Shown: positions 25,395 to 34,012 of the stretch, piece after piece
Numbering within the stretch: the first letter of the stretch is position 1
How the letters are laid out: every line of letters starts with the position of its first letter
Origin: G963675935 sp963823895
GTDB lineage: Bacteria > Planctomycetota > Planctomycetia > Pirellulales > Thermoguttaceae
Length of the DNA: 64,000 bases
Assembly (NCBI GenBank): GCA_963823895.1
Contig: CAWGNG010000023.1
Location: forward strand, 1-64,000
Reading direction: 5' to 3'
Made by a program: the position numbers and the translations under genes
Notes under the pieces: generated by a model
Databases searched by the model: none
The model's input: the letters and a program-made list of their open reading frames with translations, nothing else
What the model was told of the DNA's origin: nothing

Positions 25395-26303
25395 TTATCG
25401 ATTCGATCCCACCGGCGTGGTCAGCAGCGGCACGATGACGTCGTGGGCGAATTCGGCCAACGTGGTGGGAGTGGTAGTCTCCGGCGACCGCGGCTGCGTG
25501 ATCCGCAAACGGCCGGCATCCACTGCCTCGTACAACTCCAACATCTGATCCGCGGCATTTTCGCTCATGGCGTTCTTGAGCATCATGTCGCGCATCTCTT
25601 CGCGGTCGCACTTGATGTAAACGATTTTGCGTCCGAGCACTTCTGTAAGGATCTCGGCGACCTCGCGGAAGCTCAGTTCCGTCGGCCCGTGCAATTCCTG
25701 CACAATTTGCCCGGTCCAGCCGGTGCTCGTCAGCCGCACGGCGGCCGCGCGGCTGATATCGCGGGTGGCCAACATCGGATAACGAGTCGAGGCGGAAATG
25801 GGCAGCGAGATGCGCCCCCATTTGCGGATCGAGTCCAATTGCCAGAGCAGGTTCTCGAAGAAGAAGCCGGGCCGTAAGTGGACGACGTTGCAGGCCGTCT
25901 CGTTCAGCAGCCCTTCGACGTCGTGCAATCCGCCGATCGGGCCGTTTCCCGACGCCAAATCGGCGCCGATCGACGACAGGTTGACGACCCGTGCGATCCG
26001 GTTGGTCTCGATCGCCTTGGCGGCGGTCGTGCCGAGGCGGTTCTGAAACGCCCGCACGTTGTCGGAGCCGTAACCCGGCGGCGTCGCCCAGAACAGGGTG
26101 TTGACGCCTTGCGTGGCCCTACACAGATAATCGACGTCGTCCTGGCTGCCGATGACCGTTTCAGCCCCGCGTTGAATCAAATCCGTCAGCTTGTCGGCCC
26201 TCCTGGCTAAAAGCCTCACTTGAACGTTGCCGCCGAAATCGAGCAGGAAATCGGCCACCGCGCTGCCCACGTGCCCCGTGGGTGTAGTCACTGCAATTCG
26301 CAT
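25395..26303 (-). CDS. NmrA-like NAD(P)-binding protein
   Basis: A 302-residue atypical short-chain dehydrogenase of the NmrA/HSCARG type. The Rossmann motif is TTPTGHVGSAVADFLL, followed by a basic ARRADKL cofactor loop suggesting NADP(H). VNLSSIGAD, LRPGFFFEN and LSFREVAEIL are family features. The usual YxxxK catalytic pair is not evident, so it may sense redox cofactors or reduce quinone-like compounds. The start is ATG 26303, with AAGGAGA upstream. Confidence 0.85.
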   Translation of the reverse strand: MRIAVTTPTGHVGSAVADFLLDFGGNVQVRLLARRADKLTDLIQRGAETVIGSQDDVDYLCRATQGVNTLFWATPPGYGSDNVRAFQNRLGTTAAKAIETNRIARVVNLSSIGADLASGNGPIGGLHDVEGLLNETACNVVHLRPGFFFENLLWQLDSIRKWGRISLPISASTRYPMLATRDISRAAAVRLTSTGWTGQIVQELHGPTELSFREVAEILTEVLGRKIVYIKCDREEMRDMMLKNAMSENAADQMLELYEAVDAGRLRITQPRSPETTTPTTLAEFAHDVIVPLLTTPVGSNR

Positions 26304-26542
26304 CGCTTTCTCCTTGTCCTCGTTGCGTTCGACCATGCTTCAGAGTAGCGAAAAAACCGATCCGTCCGCCTCTTCTCTCTCGCTCTCTTGGCTTTCGCTT
26401 AACTCAATGAATTATATTGACAAACAGGCAAAGGAAACGTCAGTAGATTGCTGACTCTGCGATGCGGCGTTATCGGAGCCGAGGGTGTTCGTCCGTCGTC
26501 GTTTTCGGCAAGCGGCAAGCGGCCGCGGTCGTGCGAGGGCTC

Positions 26543-26570
26543 TTGACAAAGCAGCGTCAAGTGTTACAAT
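26543..26570 (+). promoter_or_regulatory. Promoter of the Ni/Co transporter gene
   Basis: TTGACA (26543-26548) and TACAAT (26565-26570) with a 16-bp spacer lie 45 bp before the start codon. The 5' leader is too short for a known metal riboswitch. Between 26304 and 26542 nothing else is apparent. Confidence 0.72.
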
Positions 26571-26614
26571 GCTGAAAATCGTATTATCGCGACCGTGGGC
26601 AAGGAAACCGTACG

Positions 26615-27685
26615 ATGCTCCGAGAGATCGCCGCCAGCTATCGCCACGCGGAAGGCGGCCAACTGCGGCGGCGGATACTGCTGACCTATCTCTTTCTCCT
26701 CGCGATGAACGTCGCAGCCTGGACTTTGGCCGTTGGGCTGTTCCACTCTTACCCCGCGGCGCTTAGCCTCTGCTTTCTGGCCTACGGCCTTGGCCTGCGG
26801 CACGCCGTCGATGCCGATCACATCGCGGCTATCGACAATGTGACGCGAAAACTGATGCAACAGGGCCAGAAACCCGTTTGCGTCGGATTCTTCTTTTCGC
26901 TGGGCCATTCAACCGTGGTCATCCTGATGTCGCTGCTGGTAGCGGAAGGCACGGGCTACGTGAGAGAGCATTTTCCGCAATTCCAGCAAGTCGGCGGAAT
27001 CATCGGCACGTCGGTGTCGGCCTGCTTCCTGCTCTTGATCGCAGTGGTCAACTTCTTCGTCTTCCTCGACGTTCTCAAGCGATTCAACGCGGCACGGAGA
27101 GGCAGCCGCTCCGTGGACCACGCCGCCACCGACGCCGCGAGCGCCGGCGGAGTGCTCTCCTGGGCTCTGCGCTCCGTTTTCCGCTTCGTCGGCCGCAGTT
27201 GGCAGATGTATCCGATCGGCTTGCTGTTCGGCCTCGGGTTCGATACGGCCACCGAAGTCGCCGTGCTCGGGATCGCCGCCACCCAGGCCGCCGCGCAGAC
27301 GCCGATCTGGTCGATCATGGTCTTCCCGCTGCTGTTCACCTCGGGCATGTGCCTGGTCGACACGACCGACGGCGTCGTCATGCTCGGCGCCTACGGCTGG
27401 GCGTTCGTCAAGCCGGTGCGCAAGCTCTTCTACAACATGACCATCACCTTCGTCTCCTTCATGATCGCCCTGTTGATCGGAAGCATCGAGGCGCTCGGCG
27501 TCATCGCGTCGAACCTCCAGTTGCAGTCGGGCATTTTCGCCGGCGTCAACGCGCTGAACGAACACGCCACCGCCGTGGGTTACAGCGTTATCGGCCTGAT
27601 GATCGCAAGTTGGCTAATCTCGATCTTCATCTATCGGGCATCGGGGCTCGACAACATCGAGCAACCGGCCGCGGAACCGGAATGA
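26615..27685 (+). CDS. NiCoT-family nickel/cobalt transporter
   Basis: A 356-residue inner-membrane permease of the HoxN/NixA family. The signature RHAVDADHIAAIDN contains HX4DH (H63, D68, H69) in the second membrane segment. LGHSTVV, LFGLGFDTATE and LVDTTDGVVM are the other diagnostic motifs. Eight membrane segments are expected. No urease, hydrogenase or cobalamin gene lies in the window, so the metal's use is unknown. It has its own promoter. Confidence 0.93.
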   Translation: MLREIAASYRHAEGGQLRRRILLTYLFLLAMNVAAWTLAVGLFHSYPAALSLCFLAYGLGLRHAVDADHIAAIDNVTRKLMQQGQKPVCVGFFFSLGHSTVVILMSLLVAEGTGYVREHFPQFQQVGGIIGTSVSACFLLLIAVVNFFVFLDVLKRFNAARRGSRSVDHAATDAASAGGVLSWALRSVFRFVGRSWQMYPIGLLFGLGFDTATEVAVLGIAATQAAAQTPIWSIMVFPLLFTSGMCLVDTTDGVVMLGAYGWAFVKPVRKLFYNMTITFVSFMIALLIGSIEALGVIASNLQLQSGIFAGVNALNEHATAVGYSVIGLMIASWLISIFIYRASGLDNIEQPAAEPE

Positions 27686-27711
27686 CGGCGTTAGACCGCA
27701 TTTCTCACCAC

Positions 27712-27782
27712 GGTGGGGCAGACATTCCTGTCTGCCCGGAGAAGGGGCGGCCTGCTAAGCAGACAGGAATGTCCGCCCCACC
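27712..27782. repeat. GGGGCAGACATTCC-family palindrome
   Basis: GGTGGGGCAGACATTCCTGT... (27712-27735) is mirrored at 27759-27782, with one mismatch and a 23-bp loop. It lies between two convergent genes and could act as a bidirectional terminator. Confidence 0.85.
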
Positions 27783-27875
27783 GGACACAGTGTCGCCGGT
27801 TTTCCCCATGCGGTCAGAAATCCCGGCCAGGGCGGTTCGGAAGCACCGAACGTCCCAGCTACTCGCTTGCCGCGT

Positions 27876-29165
27876 TCACTCTCTGCGCACGTCAACCTTC
27901 AGCGTGCCCGCGTTGTCGTCCAATTCGCCGGCCGAATCGTTGATCTTCAGGAAGAGCGTGCCGGTTTCGGCGGGCGAAACCGTTGTGCCAAGCCCGACCA
28001 CCGTCGAGTGCAGCAGCGCGGTTGTGCTGCCGGGGGTGGGATGATCGGGCCGCACCGATGCCAAGAGAACGCCGAGCGGTCGGCCTTTGTAGTAGCGAAT
28101 CGACACCCCGCCCGGCTCGCACCACCAGACCTTGGTCGTCTTCGCCACTTGATAACGGCCGGCGGCGGCCAGGCGGTACGAGCCGCCGGCCTCCAGCCGC
28201 AGGCCGCTGTTCTGCCAGCCGCGGTCGGCGGCCACGGCGATTTCTGTGCCCCTTGGCGGCAGCGGCTTGCCCGGCGTGAAATCGACCGCCTCCCGGGCCA
28301 CGTCGTAGCCGTATTCCATGCCGGTCACCATCAACTGCCACTCTTCGCACAATTCCTGCCAATCAGGCTGGAAGAGCCGATAGAACCGCTTGTTGAAATC
28401 GCGATCTCGCACAGAGCCGATAAGTTGGCGAAAGCGTTGTTGATAGCGAGGATGGCGATCCAGCAGCGTGACCGCCGCCCAACACCAGGCGTAGGATTCG
28501 GCCGTGGGGAACGCGGAGTCGGGAAACTCGATCACCGCCGCAAGCCGCAGCGCCTTCCGCCGCGCCACCAGGTCTTGAATCGTGCGCACCCGACCCCATC
28601 CCGCCGACTCCTCGCGGCTGCGCGGCGTGTAGCCTAGCGTCGCCCGACCGTCGCGCCATTGGTGCGTGCCGAGGTATTCGGCCAGTCCCTCCTTGTACCA
28701 CGGCGCTCCCGCGGATCCGAAGAACACCGTGAACATGAAGCAGTGCGTTCCTTCGTGCAGGAACAACTCACGGCGCTGGTAATCGCTGGGTTGTTCGAGC
28801 AGCCAGAACCTCGCTCCCCCCGGCGCGGAATAGCCATCCCGAAGCGTCTGGAGGTCGCCGGGCAGCAAACCCGCCGCCACGAAACCGGCCTTGCCGCTCA
28901 TCAGGCAACTCGTGACATGCCAATTGGCCACGCTTTCCTCCTTGACGCCGAAGTAGCGGCACCACTGCGGAAATGCCTCGTCGAAGATCGCCGGCAGCCG
29001 GTCGATCTCCGGACCGGAGAGATCGGTATAGAGCGTCAGCCGCTTGCCGGGCAGTTTGCGGATGCCGGCCGCGGTCGCCCGCGCGTCGTCAGCCGGCGAC
29101 GCAGCGGCGGCCGACAGCGGCGTCACCATCGCCGCAAACGTCAGCAGAATCCAAGAATACTTCAT
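27876..29165 (-). CDS. Secreted zinc-peptidase-like protein with C-terminal beta domain
   Basis: A 429-residue exported protein with a signal peptide (MKYSWILLTFAAMVTPLSAAAA). FLHEGTHCFMF contains an HExxH metal site near residue 150, and WYKEGLAEYLGTH supplies the downstream glutamate typical of gluzincin-like DUF1570-type proteins. The C-terminal 130 residues (TEIAVAADRGWQNSGLRLEAGGSYRLAA) resemble LecA/PA-IL-like carbohydrate-binding beta domains. The peptidase role is inferred from the motif; the substrate is unknown. The ATG at 29165 gives the signal peptide. Confidence 0.8.
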   Translation of the reverse strand: MKYSWILLTFAAMVTPLSAAAASPADDARATAAGIRKLPGKRLTLYTDLSGPEIDRLPAIFDEAFPQWCRYFGVKEESVANWHVTSCLMSGKAGFVAAGLLPGDLQTLRDGYSAPGGARFWLLEQPSDYQRRELFLHEGTHCFMFTVFFGSAGAPWYKEGLAEYLGTHQWRDGRATLGYTPRSREESAGWGRVRTIQDLVARRKALRLAAVIEFPDSAFPTAESYAWCWAAVTLLDRHPRYQQRFRQLIGSVRDRDFNKRFYRLFQPDWQELCEEWQLMVTGMEYGYDVAREAVDFTPGKPLPPRGTEIAVAADRGWQNSGLRLEAGGSYRLAAAGRYQVAKTTKVWWCEPGGVSIRYYKGRPLGVLLASVRPDHPTPGSTTALLHSTVVGLGTTVSPAETGTLFLKINDSAGELDDNAGTLKVDVRRE

Positions 29166-29337
29166 GGCGATCACAGAACAGGAGTTCATTCCGCTCTGCT
29201 CGTCCCACGAATGGGACAACGTAGATCCAACGTGCGAATTTCCCGCCGAAACGGGGGCAAAGTAGATAGAACGCCAACACCTATGCTATCATCTGCTATC
29301 ATCAGTATAGTCCGCCTGGCCGTTAGGGGAAATCGCT

Positions 29338-30345
29338 ATGCGTTACACCGCCCTTCTCTCGTGCCTGCTGCTGGCCGGCTGTTGGAGGTCGACGGGATCG
29401 GAAGTTGTGGTCTATACGGCCCTGGACTCCGAGTTTTCCGCCCCGATCCTTCATAAGTTCGCAGCGGCAAGCGACATCGCCGTGCTGCCGAAGTTTGACG
29501 TCGAATCGACGAAGACCGTGGGGCTGGCCGAGGCGATTGTGGCCGAAAAGGACCGCCCGCGATGCGATGTCTTCTGGAACAACGAGATCTTGCACACGCT
29601 GCGGCTGAAGCGGCTGGGGCTTTTGGACACCTACCAATCTCCGATCGCCAAACAGTATCCGGCGGCGTATCGCGATGCCGAGGGGTATTGGCACGGCTTT
29701 GCCGCCCGCGCCAGGGTGTTGATCGTCAACACACAACTCGTCGGCAAGCGAGACCGCCCGACCTCGATTCTGGACTTGGCCGACCCGAAGTGGCGTGGCC
29801 GCGGGGCGATGGCCAAGCCGCTGTTCGGCACGACCGCCACACATGCCGCCTGCCTGTTCGCCGTCTGGGGCGATCGTCGTGCTAAGGAGTTTTTCCGGAA
29901 ACTCAAACGCAACGAAGTGCAAATCCTCTCGGGCAACAAGCAGGTGGCGATGGCCGTCGGCGGCGGCCGGGCCGACTTCGGCCTGACCGACACCGACGAC
30001 GCGCTGGCGGAGATCGAGAAGGGAATGCCGGTGGTGATCGTCTATCCCGACCAGCAGCCCGGCGGCCTGGGCACGCTGTTCATCCCCAACACGCTGGCGA
30101 TCATTCGCGGCTGTCCGCATCCGGTGGCGGCGCGGCAATTGGTCGATTATTTGCTCTCGCCCGGGGTCGAAACGATGCTGGCCGCGGGCCCCAGCGCCCA
30201 AATTCCGCTGAACCCCAACGTGCGTGCCCCGAATCGCGTAAAGACCCCGCAGTCCGTCCGCCCGATGCAGGTCGATTTCGACGCCGCCGCCGAAAAGTGG
30301 GACACCGCGGCGAAGTTTCTCCGCGACGAATTCAGCGGCGGATGA
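29338..30345 (+). CDS. ABC transporter substrate-binding lipoprotein, iron(III)-type
   Basis: A 335-residue periplasmic binding protein of the FbpA/AfuA type. A lipobox LLAGC is at residues 12-16, followed by VVVYTALDSEFSAPIL and the DVFWNNEI loop seen in ferric or similar anion binders. The C-terminal part NPNVRAP ... MQVDFDAAAEKWD fits the family end. The permease and ATPase genes are not adjacent, so the gene is an orphan here. Confidence 0.87.
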   Translation: MRYTALLSCLLLAGCWRSTGSEVVVYTALDSEFSAPILHKFAAASDIAVLPKFDVESTKTVGLAEAIVAEKDRPRCDVFWNNEILHTLRLKRLGLLDTYQSPIAKQYPAAYRDAEGYWHGFAARARVLIVNTQLVGKRDRPTSILDLADPKWRGRGAMAKPLFGTTATHAACLFAVWGDRRAKEFFRKLKRNEVQILSGNKQVAMAVGGGRADFGLTDTDDALAEIEKGMPVVIVYPDQQPGGLGTLFIPNTLAIIRGCPHPVAARQLVDYLLSPGVETMLAAGPSAQIPLNPNVRAPNRVKTPQSVRPMQVDFDAAAEKWDTAAKFLRDEFSGG

Positions 30346-30370
30346 CCGCAGATGAAGAGCAAGCGAGTAG

Positions 30371-30393
30371 CCCCGATAGGTCGCCTATCGGGG
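30371..30393. terminator. Hairpin after the binding-protein gene
   Basis: CCCCGATAGG and CCTATCGGGG form a perfect ten-base stem with a three-base loop, 26 bp after the stop codon. No strong U-tract follows. The region to 30494 has only scattered further half-palindromes. Confidence 0.5.
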
Positions 30394-30494
30394 CCGCGAA
30401 GCCGCGAGAGGATTATGCGGCCAAGTCGAGCCCTCCCGTGCCTCTGGCACACCGATAGCAGAGCTGTCGCTGCCACCCGGCGTCAATTTGAGCC

Positions 30495-30887
30495 CTATCG
30501 GTGCCACACCGACGAGTCAAGATAGTTTCCCAGGGCAGCAAAAACAGCGATTATCGTTAGGATTGCCAACAAAAATAAGAACGCCGTCCTTTTACGCCAC
30601 TGAGAGAACAGAACACCGATAGAACCACCTATTGCAACCACTGTCAGCATAAACAGAGTGAAATGAACACTATCAGGCTCGACCAATTTCACAGGAGGAG
30701 CTTCCTTGATCGCCCACGCAGTGAAGTGATAAAAGACCGGAGGCTCGCATGTCCTAAATAGGTTAACGCCGATCATGCCGCAGATAACGCCCCCTAGAAT
30801 TGGCAGCCAAGTGCGCCTCTTCTGCTGCTGGACGCCGGTGTTATCATCGGGTTCAGGTGTGGTGGGAGGGTCTGAGGTTGTTACCAT
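30495..30887 (-). CDS. Hypothetical membrane protein
   Basis: A 130-residue protein with a short acidic/proline N-terminus (TTSDPPTTPEPDDN) and three hydrophobic segments: LPILGGVICGMIGVNLF, FTLFMLTVVAIGGSIGVLF and AFLFLLAILTIIAVFAAL. No family is recognised. The ATG at 30887 is preferred because the longer frame reads repeat-like sequence upstream. Confidence 0.65.
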   Translation of the reverse strand: MVTTSDPPTTPEPDDNTGVQQQKRRTWLPILGGVICGMIGVNLFRTCEPPVFYHFTAWAIKEAPPVKLVEPDSVHFTLFMLTVVAIGGSIGVLFSQWRKRTAFLFLLAILTIIAVFAALGNYLDSSVWHR

Positions 30888-31028
30888 GTAGATCGCCTCT
30901 TCATCGAGAGCGACTTGGAAGGGAATAACGGGTCGCGAAGGGAATAACGGGTCGGGAGTCTTTTCGGCGCCCTCTCGACCGCCGAATCGCGAAGAGCCTC
31001 GCAACCCCTTTGTCCCCTGGCACTGTGC

Positions 31029-31325
31029 TCACTTCCGCGACGCAAGCCACCGCCGGAGCGACTCCGGGCTCTCGCCGGAACGCCGGCCCGCCAAAATGCC
31101 GGCCACAGTCAGGTCCTCATCGAGCTTGGGCCAGTGAATGTACGCGCCATCCCCGATAATCTCAAACGACGCGCGCTCTTCCGGGCTTCCGTGCAGGAGC
31201 CGAGGGTACCAAGCCAGCGGCGCGATAATGCTGCGACCGTCGGTAAGATCGACCACGAGGCGTTCCTCGTCGACGTGGACATCTTGAGCCCGGGCCTCGG
31301 CGATTTCAACGGCCAAAGTGGTCAT
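31029..31325 (-). CDS. DUF2442 domain protein
   Basis: A 98-residue protein with the canonical DUF2442 core: LVVDLTDGRSIIAPLAWYPRLL, SPEERASFEIIGDGAYIHWP and LDEDLTVAGILAGR. The last 15 residues are a basic extension. Its start overlaps the DUF4160 gene by 20 bp, the standard order of this widespread two-gene unit. Confidence 0.9.
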   Translation of the reverse strand: MTTLAVEIAEARAQDVHVDEERLVVDLTDGRSIIAPLAWYPRLLHGSPEERASFEIIGDGAYIHWPKLDEDLTVAGILAGRRSGESPESLRRWLASRK

Positions 31326-31542
31326 GCCATTGCTCCAAAAGCAGTTCGCGGTTTTCTTCCACCAGCTTGCGAATGACGTTCAGTTCGTGCGGTCTAAACC
31401 CGCCCGCCCTTTCCAGAACCAGCGGCTCCAACCAGAACTTCGCCACCATTCGTTCCCGCTGCACATGAACATGAGGCGGTTCGGACGAGTCCAAGGAGAC
31501 GAAAAAGAGCCGATAGGGACCTATCCGAAGAATCGTGGGCAT
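31306..31542 (-). CDS. DUF4160 domain protein
   Basis: A 78-residue DUF4160 protein: MPTILRIGPYRLFFVSLDSSEPPHVHVQRE, KFWLEPL and LNVIRKLVEENRELLLEQWHDHF. It is the upstream member of the DUF4160/DUF2442 pair. The pair behaves like a mobile small module in bacterial genomes; a toxin-antitoxin role is a guess from size and overlap. Confidence 0.9.
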   Translation of the reverse strand: MPTILRIGPYRLFFVSLDSSEPPHVHVQRERMVAKFWLEPLVLERAGGFRPHELNVIRKLVEENRELLLEQWHDHFGR

Positions 31543-31589
31543 GATTCATACTACAGCATAATCCATAGTACTAGACTGCCGAATCCGCG

Positions 31590-32724
31590 TCAATTTACGC
31601 CGCTCTCCCCGACGCTCGCCCGCTTCTTCGCCACCGTCGCCAGCAGCGCCTTCTGCGGATTGGCGAACTTGGCGATGCCTTCGGCCATGAGTGTGTCTTC
31701 TAGCTTCTGCACGTCTACCAGGCGGTCGATCTCGGCGACAACGGCGGGCGGCGGGAGTTGATCGACCTGGCGGGTGAACGTCCGTCCGCTCTTCGCGACT
31801 GCTTCGTTGGTGGCGGGCGGATTCGTCTGGATGTCGCTGCCGGCGAATGCCTCGACGTACTTCCAGGGCGGATCGGAGGGCTTCTTCGTGCCGGTGCTGG
31901 CGAAAACGATCTCCTGCCGCAAGGGCGTGGCGTGCTCCGCCCAGAACTGCTGGTTCTCGGCCCAAATCCGCTTGGCGTTGAGAATGCCGACCATTCCCTG
32001 GGCCTGCGGCGAAAGCTGCGGCACGGCCTTCTCGGTGTAGACGTCCAGCCGCGAAACGAAGATGCTGTAGACGCTCTTGAACGCGTCGAGACTCTTGCGG
32101 CGCCGCGCCGCGCCAGACGGCCTCGCGGGCCTGGCGGTATTGACGCAACGAGAAGATCAGCGTGACGTTGACCGTCACGCCGGCGGCCACGAGTTCCTCC
32201 AGGGCGTTGAGCCCGGCGGGCGTGGCCGGCACCTTGATCATGCGGTTTTGCTGGCCCGCCGACCACTCGCGTCCCAGCCGCACGTACTCGCCGACGCGCT
32301 TCGCGTGCGGCAGAGGGGAAAAGGGGACAGGTCCAATTTCTGCGAAGCACCCTCCGGGCCGTTCCGGGAAATTGGACCTGTCCCCTTTTCCCGTCGGGTC
32401 TTCCAAGAGCGGATCGAGCTCGAAACTGACGTAGCCGTCGTCGCCGCGGGTCGCCTGCCAGACGGGCAGGAAAACCTTTTGCGCGTCGCGGACCAGCAAG
32501 TCGGTCAGTTGCCAGGCGATCTTGCTGTCGTCCGATCCTTCCCGCACCAACCGATCGAGTTCGGCATCGAACCGTCCCGTGGCGATCAGGTCGGCCACGA
32601 TGATCGGATTGGAAGTGGCGCCGGTGGCGCCCGCCGCCCGATTCGCGCGAACAAGCTCAGGGTCGATCGAGTCGAGCCAGAGTTTCGTGCCCGTAGCCAA
32701 TAGCGATTCGATCGAGTTTGACAT
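31590..32724 (-). CDS. tal: Transaldolase, frameshifted and carrying a repeat insertion
   Basis: Transaldolase moves a dihydroxyacetone unit in the pentose-phosphate pathway. Seen are TKLWLDSIDPELVRANRAAG ... TSNPIIV at the N-terminus, MIKVPATPAGLNALEEL with the Schiff-base lysine, and VTVNVTLIFSLRQY. The remaining third (PQLSPQAQGMVGILNAKRIW to the stop at 31590) is in another frame. The switch lies near 32098-32112; one added CG restores RGARRRKSLDAFKSVYSIF. A palindromic element at 32315-32393 is read in frame between LLEDPT and LPHAKRVGEYV. The ATG at 32724 fits the family. Confidence 0.87.
32315..32393. repeat. GGGGACAGG-family palindrome inside tal
   Basis: GGGAAAAGGGGACAGGTCCA... (32316-32340) is the exact reverse complement of 32368-32392 (25-bp arms, 27-bp loop). 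It adds about 26 residues to transaldolase without breaking the frame. A sister element lies in ileS. Confidence 0.9.
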
Positions 32725-32743
32725 AATGGTCGTCCTCCATGAA

Positions 32744-33793
32744 TTACTCGTAAGGGAATGACCGTTTTCTCCACGTCCAGTCTTTGGCGGCATCGCTCTT
32801 CACCAGCCGGCGTTGAATGAAGGCGGCGATTGCCGCCGGGAGGTTGAACTTCGGGTCGAGCAATTTTGTGCCCTGGAGCTTGGTATCGAGATCGTTCCAC
32901 ACCAGCGTTTGCTTGTCGAGTTTGTCGTCGCCGACCGGCTCGGGATGCGACTTCGCGAAGATGCCGTACAGTCGCCGGGCCTCCGAGAGGGCCTTCGCGT
33001 CCTGCTTGCCAACGACGATCATGACCGAGATGTCGCCTTGGACATGCGGATAAGTGGCGGCCATGCGCGTCGGGAGACCGCGGAACGAAAGCTCGGGCGA
33101 GATCAGCACCAGGGCCTTGACGAAGCAACCGACCTTGTAATTGGGACGCGGCACCTGATTGCGCTCCTGCTCGATGGTGTCGACCAACGCGAAATTCAGA
33201 GCGACCGACGATCCCATCTCGGCGCCGACGATGCAGAGCTTGTCGATATTCAGTTCGCCGGCATTGTTCTTTTCCCAGAGAAAATCCTTGACCGCCCGCA
33301 TGTCCTGCGTGACCATCAGGCCGAACTGATTGGGCGTCAATTTCGCGGAGTCGAGCGTGTCGTCGCGGCTGTAGCCGACGCGGCGGGTGCTCTCGCCGTG
33401 CCCGCGCATGTCGGGCACGATCACCGCGTAACCGGATTTCTGCAGAGCCCGGGCAAGGTCCTTGAAGTCGTTGCGGCTCTGCTTCAGGCCGTGCAGCAGC
33501 ACGATCGGGATGGTTTTTCTGCCTTTTCCCTGTTCGAGCTCATCGCCGACGGCGCCGGGGTAGTACGTCAGCGCCAGTTGCAGGCCGTCGTGCGTGCGAC
33601 GCACCAGGTCGTTTTCCAGCTTCGGGGACGATCCCGCCTTCTTGTCTTTGGCCTCGGTTTTTTTCTGCTGGGCAAAGGCCGTCGAAGAAACCGCCGCGGC
33701 GAACACCGCAACCACGACCGCTGAAACGATGCGGCGCCATAGTCCGCGGCGGAAGCATGCGACGAGCGACGAAGCGCATCGTCCGAATTGCAT
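32744..33793 (-). CDS. Exported alpha/beta-hydrolase-fold protein lacking a serine nucleophile
   Basis: A 349-residue protein with a long signal peptide (RRIVSAVVVAVFAAAVSSTAFAQ). The alpha/beta-hydrolase core is clear: IPIVLLHGLKQSRNDF (HG oxyanion motif), YAVIVPDMRGHGES and a C-terminal VMIVVGKQDAKAL. The nucleophile elbow reads GAEMGSS, so the usual GxSxG serine is a glutamate. It may be non-catalytic or use another residue. It lies 20 bp upstream of tal on the same strand, possibly an operon. Confidence 0.8.
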   Translation of the reverse strand: MQFGRCASSLVACFRRGLWRRIVSAVVVAVFAAAVSSTAFAQQKKTEAKDKKAGSSPKLENDLVRRTHDGLQLALTYYPGAVGDELEQGKGRKTIPIVLLHGLKQSRNDFKDLARALQKSGYAVIVPDMRGHGESTRRVGYSRDDTLDSAKLTPNQFGLMVTQDMRAVKDFLWEKNNAGELNIDKLCIVGAEMGSSVALNFALVDTIEQERNQVPRPNYKVGCFVKALVLISPELSFRGLPTRMAATYPHVQGDISVMIVVGKQDAKALSEARRLYGIFAKSHPEPVGDDKLDKQTLVWNDLDTKLQGTKLLDPKFNLPAAIAAFIQRRLVKSDAAKDWTWRKRSFPYE

Positions 33794-33865
33794 AGTACAC
33801 GCCCTGCAACGAGCCGACTGGTTGATCCGTGAGCGACTAGCGCCGCGCCTCACCTGAGTTGACGC

Positions 33866-33911
33866 GAGGCGGACATTTCTGTCTGCCCTGGCAGGCAAGA
33901 ATGCCTGCCCC
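33866..33911. repeat. Diverged GGGGCAGACATTCC-family palindrome
   Basis: AGGCGGACATTTCTGTCTGCC faces GGCAGGCAAGAATGCCTGCCCCA with only two bases between the arms. It is a shorter, more diverged copy of the family seen at 27712, 37892 and 41974, and lies upstream of the hydrolase gene. Confidence 0.7.
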
Positions 33912-34012
33912 ACCGCTCAAATCAGGCGTTGGGCCGCTAGCGCACTTAATGGTAGATGCGCGACGGCTGGGAGTCAACCTTGCGTCACCCCCCAAGAGCA
34001 TCGGCCCGAGCG

